A stretch of 64,000 bases of DNA from the NCBI GenBank assembly GCA_963822825.1, contig CAWGIW010000026.1, forward strand, positions 62,001 through 126,000, in the 5' to 3' direction. Source of the stretch: JAWWPY01 sp963822825. GTDB taxonomy: Bacteria; Actinomycetota; Actinomycetes; Streptosporangiales; Streptosporangiaceae. This document shows positions 36,041 through 44,722 of this stretch, piece after piece; the stretch's first letter is position 1, and each line of letters begins with the position of its first letter. A model generated the notes under the pieces. That model saw only the letters and a list, made by a program, of their open reading frames with translations. It was not told the DNA's origin and searched no databases. The position numbers and the translations under genes were made by a program.

Positions 36041-36625
36041 TCAGGGAGCAGGCCGGCTGGCGTCCGCCACCGGGGTGGCCGGTGCTGGGCTGGCCGGCCC
36101 TGGGCTGGCTCCTCCTGGCAGCGGCACGATCGCGAACCCCGCCGTCGCGAGGATGGACGGAATCAGCCGGACCGTGTCGCGGTCGAGGTCGCGGACGTCG
36201 TCGCCCAGTTCTTCCCATGGCACCAGGTAGGGCGACAGCTTGGCGCGCCCGTCACGGACCGGCCCGAGCCGCCAGCCGCTTCGTAGCCGCTCGTTCCACC
36301 AGCGGCCGTGCTCGCGCCGGGCCAGCGCCTCCACCTGCTCGCCGCTGAACTCGAACGGCTCGGCGTCCCAGTCGGTGATCGGCAGAAATTCGTATCCGAT
36401 CGCGTCGAGCTTGGCGCGGATGTCCGCCACCTGCAGCCGGTTCGATTCCCGCAAGCCCTCGGGGAGGTCCGGCCACGCGGACAGGGCCGGATCGCCGGCG
36501 GGTTCTGCCCCTTGCGCGAGGCGCCTGCGGACATAGTTCTGGTGGATGGCGCGGGCGATGGTCTCGCTTTCGAGGTTGAGGATGACGTCGGGTCGGGGGT
36601 CCCCGGCTTGCCGCCCCGCCGGAAC
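36041..36625 (-). pseudogene. RyR-domain protein, 5'-truncated
   Basis: The minus frame reads N-L-E-S-E-T-I-A-R-A-I-H-Q-N-Y-V near 36575, then A-L-A-R-R-E-H-G-R-W-W-N-E-R-L-R-S-G-W-R-L-G, D-D-V-R-D-L-D-R-D-T-V and I-L-A-T-A-G-F-A-I. This is the RyR (ryanodine-receptor) domain as found in bacterial proteins, where it usually follows a TrkA-like NAD-binding or channel region. Upstream of 36625 an in-frame TAG closes the frame, and there is no start codon before a TTG at 36454. The N-terminal domains seem to be missing, so I call it a truncated remnant; the tail is Pro/Ala-rich. Confidence 0.65.
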
Positions 36626-36661
36626 CTAGGGGGGCGGCGAAGCCGGTGGCGACCGACATAA

Positions 36662-36674
36662 ATCGTATCACGAT
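36662..36674. promoter_or_regulatory. Operator-like palindrome ATCGT-N3-ACGAT
   Basis: A perfect 5-bp inverted repeat with a 3-bp centre in a short AT-rich island, directly before the truncated RyR frame. It resembles sites of small winged-helix repressors. It may be the orphaned operator of the lost gene or act on the MarR gene at 36832. Role inferred. Confidence 0.35.
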
Positions 36675-36831
36675 ATAAGTTGGCGGCCCAGCGCCGGGCC
36701 TGAGCGGACGGCACGCGCGCCCGGCCGGCTTCGGCGCCAGGAGCAGGTCACCGCGCGAGGTTCTATGCTGCTCACGAAGCGAGCCGGTCTCCCGCTACGG
36801 CGGAATCCAGCCACAGACGGGCGGTGAGGAT

Positions 36832-37251
36832 GTGCATCAGCTGACCCGCGAAGATTACGAGAACCTGCTGGCGTTCCGCACCAGCATGCGACGCTTTCAG
36901 CACTGGAGCGAGACCCAGGCCCGCGCCGTGGGCCTGACCCCAGCGCAGCATCAGCTCCTGCTGGCGATCAAGGGTCATCCAGGAGTGCAGGGCCCGGCAA
37001 TCGGCGATCTCGCTGGGTACCTGCTGCTCCGGCACCACAGCACGGTCGAACTGGTTGACCGCGCCCAAAAGGCCGGACTCGTCGAGCGGTGGGGCGATGA
37101 CGCAGACGGCCGCGTCACGCGGGTCCGCCTCACGGCCGAAGGCGAGACCCGCCTGGCCCGGCTGTCCGCCGCTCACCTCAACGAGCTCCAGAACCTGGCG
37201 CCGGTCCTCGACAAGGTCGTGGCCAAGTGGGCCCGCCCGGCCCAGAGCTGA
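36832..37251 (+). CDS. MarR-family transcriptional regulator
   Basis: A 139-residue MarR protein. It has the dimerisation helix W-S-E-T-Q-A-R-A-V-G-L-T-P-A-Q-H-Q-L-L-L near 24-43, recognition region H-H-S-T-V-E-L-V-D-R near 68-77, and the wing with V-E-R-W-G-D-D-A-D-G-R near 84-94, where R/D-R is replaced by D-G-R. The start is a GTG at 36832 after GGTGAGG. No adjacent gene is divergent; the adhP gene downstream is convergent, so its target is uncertain. Confidence 0.8.
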   Translation: MHQLTREDYENLLAFRTSMRRFQHWSETQARAVGLTPAQHQLLLAIKGHPGVQGPAIGDLAGYLLLRHHSTVELVDRAQKAGLVERWGDDADGRVTRVRLTAEGETRLARLSAAHLNELQNLAPVLDKVVAKWARPAQS

Positions 37252-37355
37252 CACGTCCTCAGCCACACCTCGCTGGCCGGTGCCCTTCAACGCAGCGTCC
37301 GGCTCGCGGAGGACCCGACCGTCATCGTGTTTCCGATCCCGGCTGGCTTCCCGGC

Positions 37356-38369
37356 TCAGAACTGGAAGACGACACGGGCTGGCACCTGGCCGGACAGCAC
37401 GTCGTCGATGGACTGGTTGACCTCGTCGATCTTGCGGTCTACAGCGATCACCTTGGTCCGCCCGGCGACGTGCAGGGCGAAGACGTCAGCGAGGTCGTTG
37501 CGGGTGCCCACGATCGAGCCGATGACGGTCTTGCCGTTGAGGACCGTGTCGAAGATCGGCAGGTTAAGCGAGGCGTCGTCGGCGGGCAGTGCCACGCAGA
37601 CCAGCCGGCCGCCGCGGCGCAGCGATCGGAATGCCTGGTCGAAGGCCGCGGGGGAGGCGGCCAGCGCCACGGCGACGTCGGCGCCGCCGAGGGCCTGGAT
37701 GGCCTCGACCGGGTCACTGGTCCGGGCGTTGACGACGTGGTCGGCGCCGAGTTCGGTAGCCATGGCGAGCTTGTGGTCCTCGATGTCCACGGCGATGACG
37801 AAGCCCCCGGCGATGCGGGCGTACTGGAGGGCCAGATGCCCGAGGCCGCCGATACCGAAGATCGCGACGGTCTCCGCCGGTGCCACGCGGGCGACCTTGA
37901 TCGCTTTATAGGTGGTCACGCCGGCGCACGTCAGCGGCGCGGCGTCGCGGGCGGAGATGCTGTCCGGGACCGGTGCCGCGAACGCGGCGGGGACCACGGC
38001 GTACTCGGCGAAGGTGCCGTTGACGGAGTAGCCGGAATTCTCCTGCTTCTCGCACAGGGTCTCCCAGCCACCGATGCAGTACCGGCACTCACCGCAGGCG
38101 TAGCCGAGCCAGGCGATGGCGACGCGCTGGCCGACCGCCCGTGATGTTACTCCGGCACCGAGCGTCTCGATAACGCCGATGCCCTCGTGCCCGGGAATGA
38201 ACGGAGGGGTGGGCTTGACCGGCCAATCACCGTGGGCGGCGTGGATGTCGGTGTGGCACAGCCCGCTGGCCTCGATGCGCACCAGGACCTGACCAGCGCC
38301 GGGCTCGGGTATCGGCAGGTCCTGGATCTCGAGGGGTGAGGCGAAGTCGGTGACTACGGCGGCTCTCAT
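37356..38369 (-). CDS. adhP: Zinc-dependent alcohol dehydrogenase
   Basis: A 337-residue NAD-dependent alcohol dehydrogenase of the AdhP class. Catalytic zinc ligands are C38, H61 with E62, and C148. The structural zinc is held by C92, C95, C98 and C106. The NAD loop is G-I-G-G-L-G at 172-177. ATG 38369 was chosen over 38381 because GGAG sits 6 bases upstream of it. The gene follows a 3' stub of aldehyde dehydrogenase on the same strand, so it was probably the second gene of an alcohol/aldehyde oxidation operon whose first gene is now mostly deleted. Convergent with a MarR gene. Confidence 0.92.
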   Translation of the reverse strand: MRAAVVTDFASPLEIQDLPIPEPGAGQVLVRIEASGLCHTDIHAAHGDWPVKPTPPFIPGHEGIGVIETLGAGVTSRAVGQRVAIAWLGYACGECRYCIGGWETLCEKQENSGYSVNGTFAEYAVVPAAFAAPVPDSISARDAAPLTCAGVTTYKAIKVARVAPAETVAIFGIGGLGHLALQYARIAGGFVIAVDIEDHKLAMATELGADHVVNARTSDPVEAIQALGGADVAVALAASPAAFDQAFRSLRRGGRLVCVALPADDASLNLPIFDTVLNGKTVIGSIVGTRNDLADVFALHVAGRTKVIAVDRKIDEVNQSIDDVLSGQVPARVVFQF

Positions 38370-38410
38370 GGCTAGCTCCATTTCATAGTGATGCGGGGGG
38401 TGCTGGAAGG

Positions 38411-38545
38411 TCAGGCATCTGGGTCAGAACAGACCCAGGGTTTGGTGCTGTTGCTGACCAGCAGATTCTTGGTCTGGCTGTAGTGGTCGAGCATCATCAG
38501 GTGGTTCTCGCGGCCGATGCCAGAGATCTTCATTCTGAAACCACC
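38411..38545 (-). pseudogene. Aldehyde dehydrogenase C-terminal stub
   Basis: The last 44 codons before the TGA at 38411 read G-G-F-R-M-K-I-S-G-I-G-R-E-N-H-L-M-M-L-D-H-Y, then S-Q-T-K-N-L-L-V-S. This is the conserved C-terminus of the ExaC/AldA-type NAD aldehyde dehydrogenases (S-G-I-G-R-E-N-H...M-L-x-H-Y-x-x-T-K-N). Nothing upstream continues the homology, so nearly 460 residues have been lost. The adhP gene lies 41 bases downstream, the usual arrangement. Confidence 0.8.
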
Positions 38546-39029
38546 TTCGGGAAGGCGTCGATTGCCGAGGCAACTGCTCACCGCCTGACCGGCGGGAAGA
38601 ACGCCTGTCACCGACTGAACGCCTGAACCGGATGCGGCTGTAGTGCCAAAGGTCCCGCTAGGCGGCCTTTGCCATATACGGGCCCCGATATCCGCCCAAC
38701 GGCTACCCGCCGCGGGACTGGATCGCGGTGAGCGCCACCTCATACACGATGTCGTCCACCAAGGCACCGCAGCTGAGGTCGTTCACCGGCTTGGCCCGCT
38801 CTCCGCCACGCACCACCCGGTGACCGGCTCCGAGCAGGTGAGGCCGGAGTGCCCGGCCTCGGCCAGGTGATCAAGGACCCGGGCCGCCAGCGCCCGCCGC
38901 CGCCTTCCTTGGTTTCTCCCCCATGAGGGGTATCTCGGCTACGCCGCCGAGGTCAAGTCACTGGCCGGACTCACTGACAAGCTGGTCAAGACGGTCGGGC
39001 CACCACCAAATCCCCTCGGATGGAAAAGA
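38546..39029. other. Gene-remnant and promoter region upstream of the polysaccharide deacetylase
   Basis: No intact gene. On the minus strand a short coding-like frame (A-K-P-V-N-D-L-S-C-G-A-L-V-D-D-I-V-Y-E near 38740-38790) ends at a TAG near 38700, and a second frame nearby carries H-S-G-L-T-C-S-E-P-V-T-G. They look like adjoining parts of one decayed gene I cannot name. The last 60 bases hold the leader of the gene at 39030. Confidence 0.35.
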
Positions 39030-40208
39030 ATGAAACGCAAGCTAGGTATGGCCACGATCGCCGCCGCGGTGGCATTCGCAGCCGTCATGGCGTCTGCTCC
39101 CGCTGCCTTCGCCGCTACCGCGGCGAAGTCCGCCGTCCCCGTCGTCGTCACCGAGGACGCCACGGTGATAGCAGGGACGACAGCCACCTTGAACGGGACC
39201 GTCAACCCAGGCTCGCTGGCGACAGAAGCATGGTTCCAGTGGGGGCCGGATTCAACCTACGGCCAGGAGACTGCTCAAGTCGCAGTTCCCGCTGGCACCG
39301 CCGCGGTAAAGGTCGCCATCAAGATCACCGGCCTCACCGCGGGCACCTCGTACACCTTCCAGATGGCGGCGACCAATTCCAAAGGCTCGGCCTGGGCTGC
39401 GCCGCTAACGTTCACCACCACCCCGGCTGTGACCCCCGTGACGCCGCTCAGCAACAGTGGATCAGCCGGAAACGTCATACTCACCTTCGATGATGGCCCT
39501 GACGTTTACGACACGGCGTTGCTTGCCGCACTGCAGGCACTTCACCTGCGCGCCATCTTCTTTGTGATAGGTGACAAGATCAATGCCAACACGGCTGCCA
39601 TTATCAAGGCCGAGGTAGCAGCCGGGGATCTCGTTGAGAACCATACCTGGGACCACACCGACTGGACTGGCGCTTCCACCGGCACCGCGGCGCTGACTGA
39701 CGCACAGGTTGCCGCACAGCTGTCCCAGACCCAGACAGCCATCGAGAATGCTGGCGCTCCCGTGCCGACGATGGCCAGGGCACCCTTTGGCGACCTCACC
39801 GGGCAGTACGCCGTGGATGCCGCTGACCTCGGCCTGCAGATGGTGCAGCCGTTCGAGGTGAACACGGCATACGCCCCGAGAATCGTGGACAGCATGGACT
39901 GGACCGGCATCTCATCCGCCCAGATCGTCACCGACGTCACGCAGGGATCCTCCAGCGGCGGCACCTTCTACCCGGGAATCAACGGCGGCTCAATCGTCGG
40001 CTTCCACGACGCTGCCCCGGGCTCATGCACGAACCCGTCCGCCGAGAACGCACCGCTGTGCGCGGACGCGCTCCAGACGATCGGGTCACTGCAGGGGATC
40101 GTGAACTACATGAATGCCAAAAACCTCGGCAACACCGTCACCGTGCCGACGGATGCCACTGGCGGAATTCTCGGCCCGCCGCCGTGGAACTGGCTGCCCA
40201 TTCCGTAA
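39030..40208 (+). CDS. Secreted polysaccharide deacetylase (NodB domain) with Ig/FN3-like module
   Basis: A 392-residue secreted protein. The signal peptide covers residues 1-29 and ends A-F-A-A. A beta-sandwich module (about 40-130) has Asn/Gly-rich strands and G-L-T-A-G-T-S-Y-T-F-Q, as in fibronectin-III/Ig-like domains. The NodB domain follows: motif 1 T-F-D-D-G-P-D near 152, motif 2 H-T-W-D-H near 205, motif 3 R-A-P-F-G-D near 250 (Ala replaces the usual Pro), motif 4 D-S-M-D-W near 289, and motif 5 G-F-H-D-A near 331. It removes acetyl groups from surface chitin- or peptidoglycan-like glycans. A hairpin terminator follows directly. Confidence 0.9.
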   Translation: MKRKLGMATIAAAVAFAAVMASAPAAFAATAAKSAVPVVVTEDATVIAGTTATLNGTVNPGSLATEAWFQWGPDSTYGQETAQVAVPAGTAAVKVAIKITGLTAGTSYTFQMAATNSKGSAWAAPLTFTTTPAVTPVTPLSNSGSAGNVILTFDDGPDVYDTALLAALQALHLRAIFFVIGDKINANTAAIIKAEVAAGDLVENHTWDHTDWTGASTGTAALTDAQVAAQLSQTQTAIENAGAPVPTMARAPFGDLTGQYAVDAADLGLQMVQPFEVNTAYAPRIVDSMDWTGISSAQIVTDVTQGSSSGGTFYPGINGGSIVGFHDAAPGSCTNPSAENAPLCADALQTIGSLQGIVNYMNAKNLGNTVTVPTDATGGILGPPPWNWLPIP

Positions 40209-40210
40209 AC

Positions 40211-40243
40211 GAGGCCCGGCCGCCACGACGGTGACCGGGCCTC
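40211..40243. terminator. Bidirectional terminator hairpin
   Basis: GAGGCCCGG and CCGGGCCTC form a perfect 9-bp stem with a 15-base loop, between the deacetylase stop and the convergent SnoaL-like gene. Confidence 0.7.
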
Positions 40244-40268
40244 TGCCTGAACGCGCTGTTCGCGTCAA

Positions 40269-40655
40269 TCAGTCGTCTCGCTGATGGTGGGGCAGGCTCT
40301 CAATAAAGGTGATCAGCCCGTCGCGGAGGGTGTACACGCTCTTGACCGGTAGTGGTGGCTGCCTGCGGCCGGGTTCAGCCAGGATCACAGCCTGCACCGT
40401 TACGGTTGACCCGCCGTTCCGCACTGTGATCTTGTCTATCGTGATCTGGTAGTTCCCGTGTGCGGCGTGCATGTCGTGGTCGAGGCGGAGCATGCCGTCA
40501 TGCCCTTCGTATACGCCCAGCCCGGCCCAGACCAGCGGCAGGCAGATAACCTGCGGGTCAACCAGCGCGAGCATCTCCTCGGTCCGGCTGTCCCGGAGCG
40601 TCTCGTACAGCTCCAGGACCACGTCGGCGGACGCGTTGCCGCGCTTGCTGCGCAT
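40269..40655 (-). CDS. SnoaL/NTF2-like protein
   Basis: A 128-residue cone-shaped alpha+beta barrel protein: helix V-V-L-E-L-Y-E-T-L near 13-21, V-D-P-Q-V near 32, and strands I-T-V-R-N-G-G-S-T-V-T-V-Q-A near 75-90 and G-L-I-T-F-I-E-S near 113. SnoaL-like proteins serve as small-molecule isomerases or ligand-binding units. ATG 40655 was chosen; a TTG two codons upstream is possible. No catalytic assignment can be made. Confidence 0.75.
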   Translation of the reverse strand: MRSKRGNASADVVLELYETLRDSRTEEMLALVDPQVICLPLVWAGLGVYEGHDGMLRLDHDMHAAHGNYQITIDKITVRNGGSTVTVQAVILAEPGRRQPPLPVKSVYTLRDGLITFIESLPHHQRDD

Positions 40656-40801
40656 GGTCAACCCCGTTCCCCGTTCGCAAGCAGTAGCGATATTCTAACT
40701 CCACCAGTGCCGGGGGCTGGGACGGGGACGCTGTGCACCCTGGCCGCCCGACTGGCGCCGCGATCTGACTGGGACCTTGGCGTGCGTAGCTTGATGCGGC
40801 A

Positions 40802-41701
40802 CTAGGTACAGCGGTCTGCTCTCGGCGAAGCTTCCTGGGTGCGATTTCGCGTCAATGCCACGCCAGCCAGGATGAGCGCGATTCCCGCGACGATCAGGAG
40901 CGTGATCTGCTCGTTGAGGACCAAGACGCCAAGAACAATCGCGACCACGGGCAGTAGGTAGGTCACCGTCGATGCGACGGTGGCCCCCTCGCTGGTGATG
41001 ATCTGGTAATTCAGCACATATGCCATGCCTGTTCCGATCAGCCCGAGTACCGCGATGCTCGTGACAACAGTGACATCAAGCCGCGGGCTCGGTGCGCCCG
41101 TCACGCCGAAGGTGATGGCCACCAGGATCGATGCTGCCAGCAACTGGCAGGCCGCGAGGGCGACCGGGCTGATACCCCGGCGAGCCAGGAACCGGTCCAT
41201 GTAAACAAAGCTGATCCCGTAGCTGGCCGCTGCCGCTAGGCATTCGATCGCTCCTGCCGAACCGAAGCCAGAGCCTTTCCAAGGTGAGAAGATCAGCAAC
41301 GCCCCGCCGAACCCCACGACCAGCCCAGCGACCTGGCGCACTGATGTGCTGCGCTGGTGTCGGGTAGCCAGTGCTATCAGCATGGTCCATAGCGGCGTGG
41401 TGGCGTTCAGTATCCCGGCAGTGGATGAATTGACACTCTGCTCTCCCACCGCGAATAGCAGGTACGGGGAGGCATTCCCGAATAGCGCGGCGACGGTGAT
41501 GTGCGCCCAGAGCCTGGGGGAGTGCGGCACAGAACTGCGCTGTGCAGCGACCAAGGCGAACAGCACTGCCGAGCCGAGGACCAGCCGGGCGAAGGTGACC
41601 TCGACCGGTGAGAGGCCCCGGAGGGCCAGCTTGATCCACAGGAAGCTGGAACCCCAGATCAGGGCGAGTAGCGTCAGCCGTGCTGTGGTTGCGCGGGGCA
41701 C
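40802..41701 (-). CDS. EamA/DMT-superfamily transporter
   Basis: A 10-helix drug/metabolite transporter of about 300 residues made of two EamA repeats. The first repeat has L-L-A-L-I-W-G-S-S-F-L-W-I-K, the second S-Y-G-I-S-F-V-Y-M-D-R and, near the end, L-P-V-V-A-I-V-L-G-V-L-V-L-N-E. These proteins export metabolites or amino acids. The start is uncertain: GTG 41701 gives the usual family N-terminus, and the frame stays open to 41782. It immediately follows a VapBC remnant. Confidence 0.82.
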   Translation of the reverse strand: MPRATTARLTLLALIWGSSFLWIKLALRGLSPVEVTFARLVLGSAVLFALVAAQRSSVPHSPRLWAHITVAALFGNASPYLLFAVGEQSVNSSTAGILNATTPLWTMLIALATRHQRSTSVRQVAGLVVGFGGALLIFSPWKGSGFGSAGAIECLAAAASYGISFVYMDRFLARRGISPVALAACQLLAASILVAITFGVTGAPSPRLDVTVVTSIAVLGLIGTGMAYVLNYQIITSEGATVASTVTYLLPVVAIVLGVLVLNEQITLLIVAGIALILAGVALTRNRTQEASPRADRCT

Positions 41702-41712
41702 AGTTCCGGGGG

Positions 41713-41847
41713 CTATTCGACGGGGACGTCGTAGAGTAGTTCGCTCCCGACAATATGCAACTCGGAGGACAGCGCCACGCACGCTTGGTGGTCAGAGTCG
41801 TTCGACAGCGCGGCGGCCACTAGCGGGCCGGTGTCACAGACGATCAC
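41713..41847 (-). pseudogene. VapC-type PIN toxin, N-terminal stub
   Basis: GTG 41847 opens V-I-V-C-D-T-G-P-L-V-A-A-A, the exact start of PIN-domain ribonuclease toxins with the first catalytic Asp, followed by D-S-D-H-Q-A-C. After about 27 residues the homology fades, and the frame stops at 41713, about 90 residues short. The stub overlaps the end of an antitoxin-like frame, as VapBC pairs do. Confidence 0.65.
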
Positions 41848-41917
41848 TCCGGACGGCGAGCACCGCGGGTACCTCACTCTCCGGCAGTTCCTCGCCCAGC
41901 CGGCGCAACTCCTCACG
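41834..41917 (-). pseudogene. VapB-type antitoxin, C-terminal stub
   Basis: The frame R-E-E-L-R-R-L-G-E-E-L-P-E-S-E-V-P-A-V-L-A follows an in-frame TAG and ends in a TGA inside the toxin start region. It matches the acidic C-terminus of small antitoxins paired with VapC. The DNA-binding N-terminus is missing. Confidence 0.5.
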
Positions 41918-42349
41918 CTACGCTCACAAATTCAGTCTACGCATCACCCGGATCTCAGCACCGGCGAGAAGATCGGAGGCGCCTGGCCGGTGGCCGCGGG
42001 CCGGGTGCCAGTCGCGGCCGGGCCGCATGGCCCGGCTCCGGTTCTGTTCGTTCGCCAGCATCCTGGCGGTCCTGCTGTGCGCCTCTTGCTGAGAGGACCC
42101 GATCTCCGTCCTTTTCCAGCGGGGCATTTGCGGCTGCTCGCCGATGCGATCGGCCAGCGTCCCGGACCGCCGGGCAGCCAGCCGCCGCAGTGATCACGGT
42201 TACTGCGGGTGGTGGAGCGCCTAAGCCAGCGTCAAGCTACCGGACGTGCCGACCGCTGCACATGGAGCGGAATGATCTCCGAACCGGCGGCAGCGCAGGT
42301 CAGGCACCCGGTCGGTGACAAGGTGTGACTGATCGATTACGATGACCGC
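41918..42349. other. Gap without a supported gene
   Basis: Open frames exist on both strands but none has a ribosome-binding site, family motif or consistent GC3 pattern. The first part borders the VapBC stubs. The stretch 42290-42349 probably contains the promoter of the GGDEF-EAL gene. Confidence 0.4.
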
Positions 42350-44722
42350 ATGGGGGCAGAACAGGATGTACTTCGGGATGCCGTCCCCGCCGGGCCAGAT
42401 AGGGACAAACACGACGAGCCGGGGCGCCACCATCACGTACCGCGGTCGAGCGATCGCGCCACGACCGTCCTGTGGGCCACATACGCGCTCATGGGCGTCC
42501 TCCTGGCGGGGTACCTCGCGTTCTTGATCGTCCAGGGTCCCAGCGGGCACTCGCGGCTCGTCAGCGACTGGATGGTGGACTGTTTCGAGCTGGCCGCCGC
42601 CGCCCTGTGCATCGCCCGCGGGCTGACCCGGCGGTCGAGGCACGGGGTGGCGCTGACGCTCGGCCTCGCCTTGACCCTGTGGGCGCTCGGCGACGTCGCG
42701 CTGACGTTGGAGTCGCGGGGAGGCGTCACGCCACCGACGCCGTCGCTCGCGGACGTTCTCTACCTCGGGTTCTATCCGCTCGCCTACGTGGCGGCCGTGA
42801 TCTTCATCCGCGGGGATGCCAAATGGCTCACCACTCCGAACTGGCTGGACAGTGCCGTCGCGAGCGTGGGCACCGCGTCGGTGTGCGCGGCGTTCGTGTT
42901 CGGCAGAGTCCTTCAATTGACTGGCGGCGATGCCGCCGCGACGGCGACCAACCTGGCCTACCCGATCGGGGACGTACTGCTGCTCAGCCTGATCATGGGC
43001 GGATCGACGGTGATGCCCGGCAGGCGGAAGGCACCATGGCTCCTGATGGCCGCGGGACTCGCCACCAACGGCCTGGGTGACACGGCCAACCTCTTCGGGA
43101 CATCATTCGGGGCGTCCCGGATGGGTTTCATGCTCAACGCGGTCGCCTGGCCGACGTCGCTGCTTCTGCTGTCGATGTCCGTCTGGCTGCGCCCGCGGCC
43201 AGCCAACCCGCGGGCCGTTCAGAAGCCAGCGTCGTTCGTCATTCCAGGGATCAGCGCGGCGTCCGCGCTGACCGTTCTCTTCTTCGGGAACCTGCGTGAA
43301 ACGAGCCGGCTCGCACTCGGCCTCGCGACCGCCGCCCTCCTGCTGGTCGGCATCCGGCTGGCCCTGTCCGTGCGCGGGATGAGGACCCTCAGCCAGGAGC
43401 GCCGCCAGCAGTCCGTCACCGATGAGCTCACCGGCCTGGGCAACCGCCGTTGCCTGAGTACCGTGGTCGACGCGTTCTTCGCGGATTATGACGAGGCGAC
43501 AGAGCGACGGCGAACCATCGCCTTCCTTTTCGTTGACCTCAACCATTTCAAGGCGGTCAACGACACCTTCGGCCACTCCGTCGGCGACAAGCTCCTCCAA
43601 CAGCTGGGCCCGCGTCTGTCCGGCTGCGTGCGCAGGGACGACCTGCTTATCCGGCTCGGGGGTGACGAGTTCGTCGTCGTACTCGTGGACGTGGACGCGG
43701 ACTACGCCACCACGGTGGCCCAGCGGCTGACGGAGGGGCTGGCCGAGCCCTTCATGATTGACGCGGTGCGGGTCCACATCGACGCGAGCATCGGCATCGC
43801 GCTCGCGCCCACTGACGCCACCGACCCGGCAGGCCTCTTGTGGTGCGCCGACGTCGCGATGTACCGGGCCAAGCTGGCCGGCGCACCTTTCGCGACCTAC
43901 GAGCCGGATCTCGACCGGAGCGGGAACCGGCTGCTCCTGCTGGACGAATTGCGCACGGCGATCGACGAGCGCCAGCTCGACCTGCACTACCAGCCACAGC
44001 TCGATCTGCAGACCGGCAAGATCGTCGCCGTGGAAAGCCTGCTCCGCTGGGCACATCCCCGGCTCGGCATCGTCTCGCCGCTTGAGTTCCTGCCGCTCGC
44101 CGAAGAAGCCGGCCTCATGGGATCGATCACGACCTTTGTGCTCACCGACGCCCTCGCGCAGTGCGCTGCCTGGCGGCGCGCCGGAAACCACCTGTCGGTA
44201 TCAGTCAACATTTCACCGGTGAACCTGCTCGACCCCCACTTCACGACGCTCGTCCGCGACCTTCTCGAGAGTCACCAGGTGCCCGCCGAAGCCCTCGTTC
44301 TGGAGATCACCGAGACCACCGCCATCATGCACTTTGATCGTTCCCAGAGTGTGATCCAGGAACTCCGGGACCTTGGCGTGGTGGTGTCGATCGACGACTT
44401 CGGCGCCGGCTTCACGTCACTCGCGCACCTCAGCAAACTGGCGGTCAAGGAACTCAAACTGGACCGGGTCTTCATCGCCGCGCTCAGTGGCGACCACCGC
44501 GGCCGCGCCCTCGACCTCGTCCGCGCGACCATCGAGCTCGGTCACGCGCTCGGCCTGCGTATCGTGGCCGAAGGAATCGAGGACTCCGCCACTTTGGGGT
44601 TGCTGTCCGAGCTCGGCTGCGACCTCGGACAGGGGTACTACATCAGCACGCCCAAGCCAGCCAACCTGCTCACGCTCAAGCCCGCGGAGTCGGCAAAACC
44701 GTCTCAGCCAGTGGCTGGGTGA
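42350..44722 (+). CDS. Membrane GGDEF-EAL protein (c-di-GMP cyclase/phosphodiesterase)
   Basis: A 790-residue protein. Residues about 38-355 contain eight or nine hydrophobic helices forming a membrane sensor I cannot name. The GGDEF domain (about 370-535) has an intact active site R-L-G-G-D-E-F and, five residues earlier, R-R-D-D, which fits the RxxD product-inhibition site. The EAL domain (about 545-780) has E-S-L-L-R-W in place of E-A-L, plus the metal/catalytic motifs E-I-T-E, D-D-F-G-A-G-F, K-L-D and a late A-E-G-I-E. Both activities look feasible. The gene stands alone. It likely adjusts c-di-GMP, which controls development in actinomycetes. Confidence 0.92.
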   Translation: MGAEQDVLRDAVPAGPDRDKHDEPGRHHHVPRSSDRATTVLWATYALMGVLLAGYLAFLIVQGPSGHSRLVSDWMVDCFELAAAALCIARGLTRRSRHGVALTLGLALTLWALGDVALTLESRGGVTPPTPSLADVLYLGFYPLAYVAAVIFIRGDAKWLTTPNWLDSAVASVGTASVCAAFVFGRVLQLTGGDAAATATNLAYPIGDVLLLSLIMGGSTVMPGRRKAPWLLMAAGLATNGLGDTANLFGTSFGASRMGFMLNAVAWPTSLLLLSMSVWLRPRPANPRAVQKPASFVIPGISAASALTVLFFGNLRETSRLALGLATAALLLVGIRLALSVRGMRTLSQERRQQSVTDELTGLGNRRCLSTVVDAFFADYDEATERRRTIAFLFVDLNHFKAVNDTFGHSVGDKLLQQLGPRLSGCVRRDDLLIRLGGDEFVVVLVDVDADYATTVAQRLTEGLAEPFMIDAVRVHIDASIGIALAPTDATDPAGLLWCADVAMYRAKLAGAPFATYEPDLDRSGNRLLLLDELRTAIDERQLDLHYQPQLDLQTGKIVAVESLLRWAHPRLGIVSPLEFLPLAEEAGLMGSITTFVLTDALAQCAAWRRAGNHLSVSVNISPVNLLDPHFTTLVRDLLESHQVPAEALVLEITETTAIMHFDRSQSVIQELRDLGVVVSIDDFGAGFTSLAHLSKLAVKELKLDRVFIAALSGDHRGRALDLVRATIELGHALGLRIVAEGIEDSATLGLLSELGCDLGQGYYISTPKPANLLTLKPAESAKPSQPVAG

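Noticed and set aside
42221..42916. Minus-strand 231-residue frame opposite the GGDEF-EAL start
   Set aside because: Arg/Gly-rich composition typical of antisense to a GC-rich gene; the plus strand is clearly coding.
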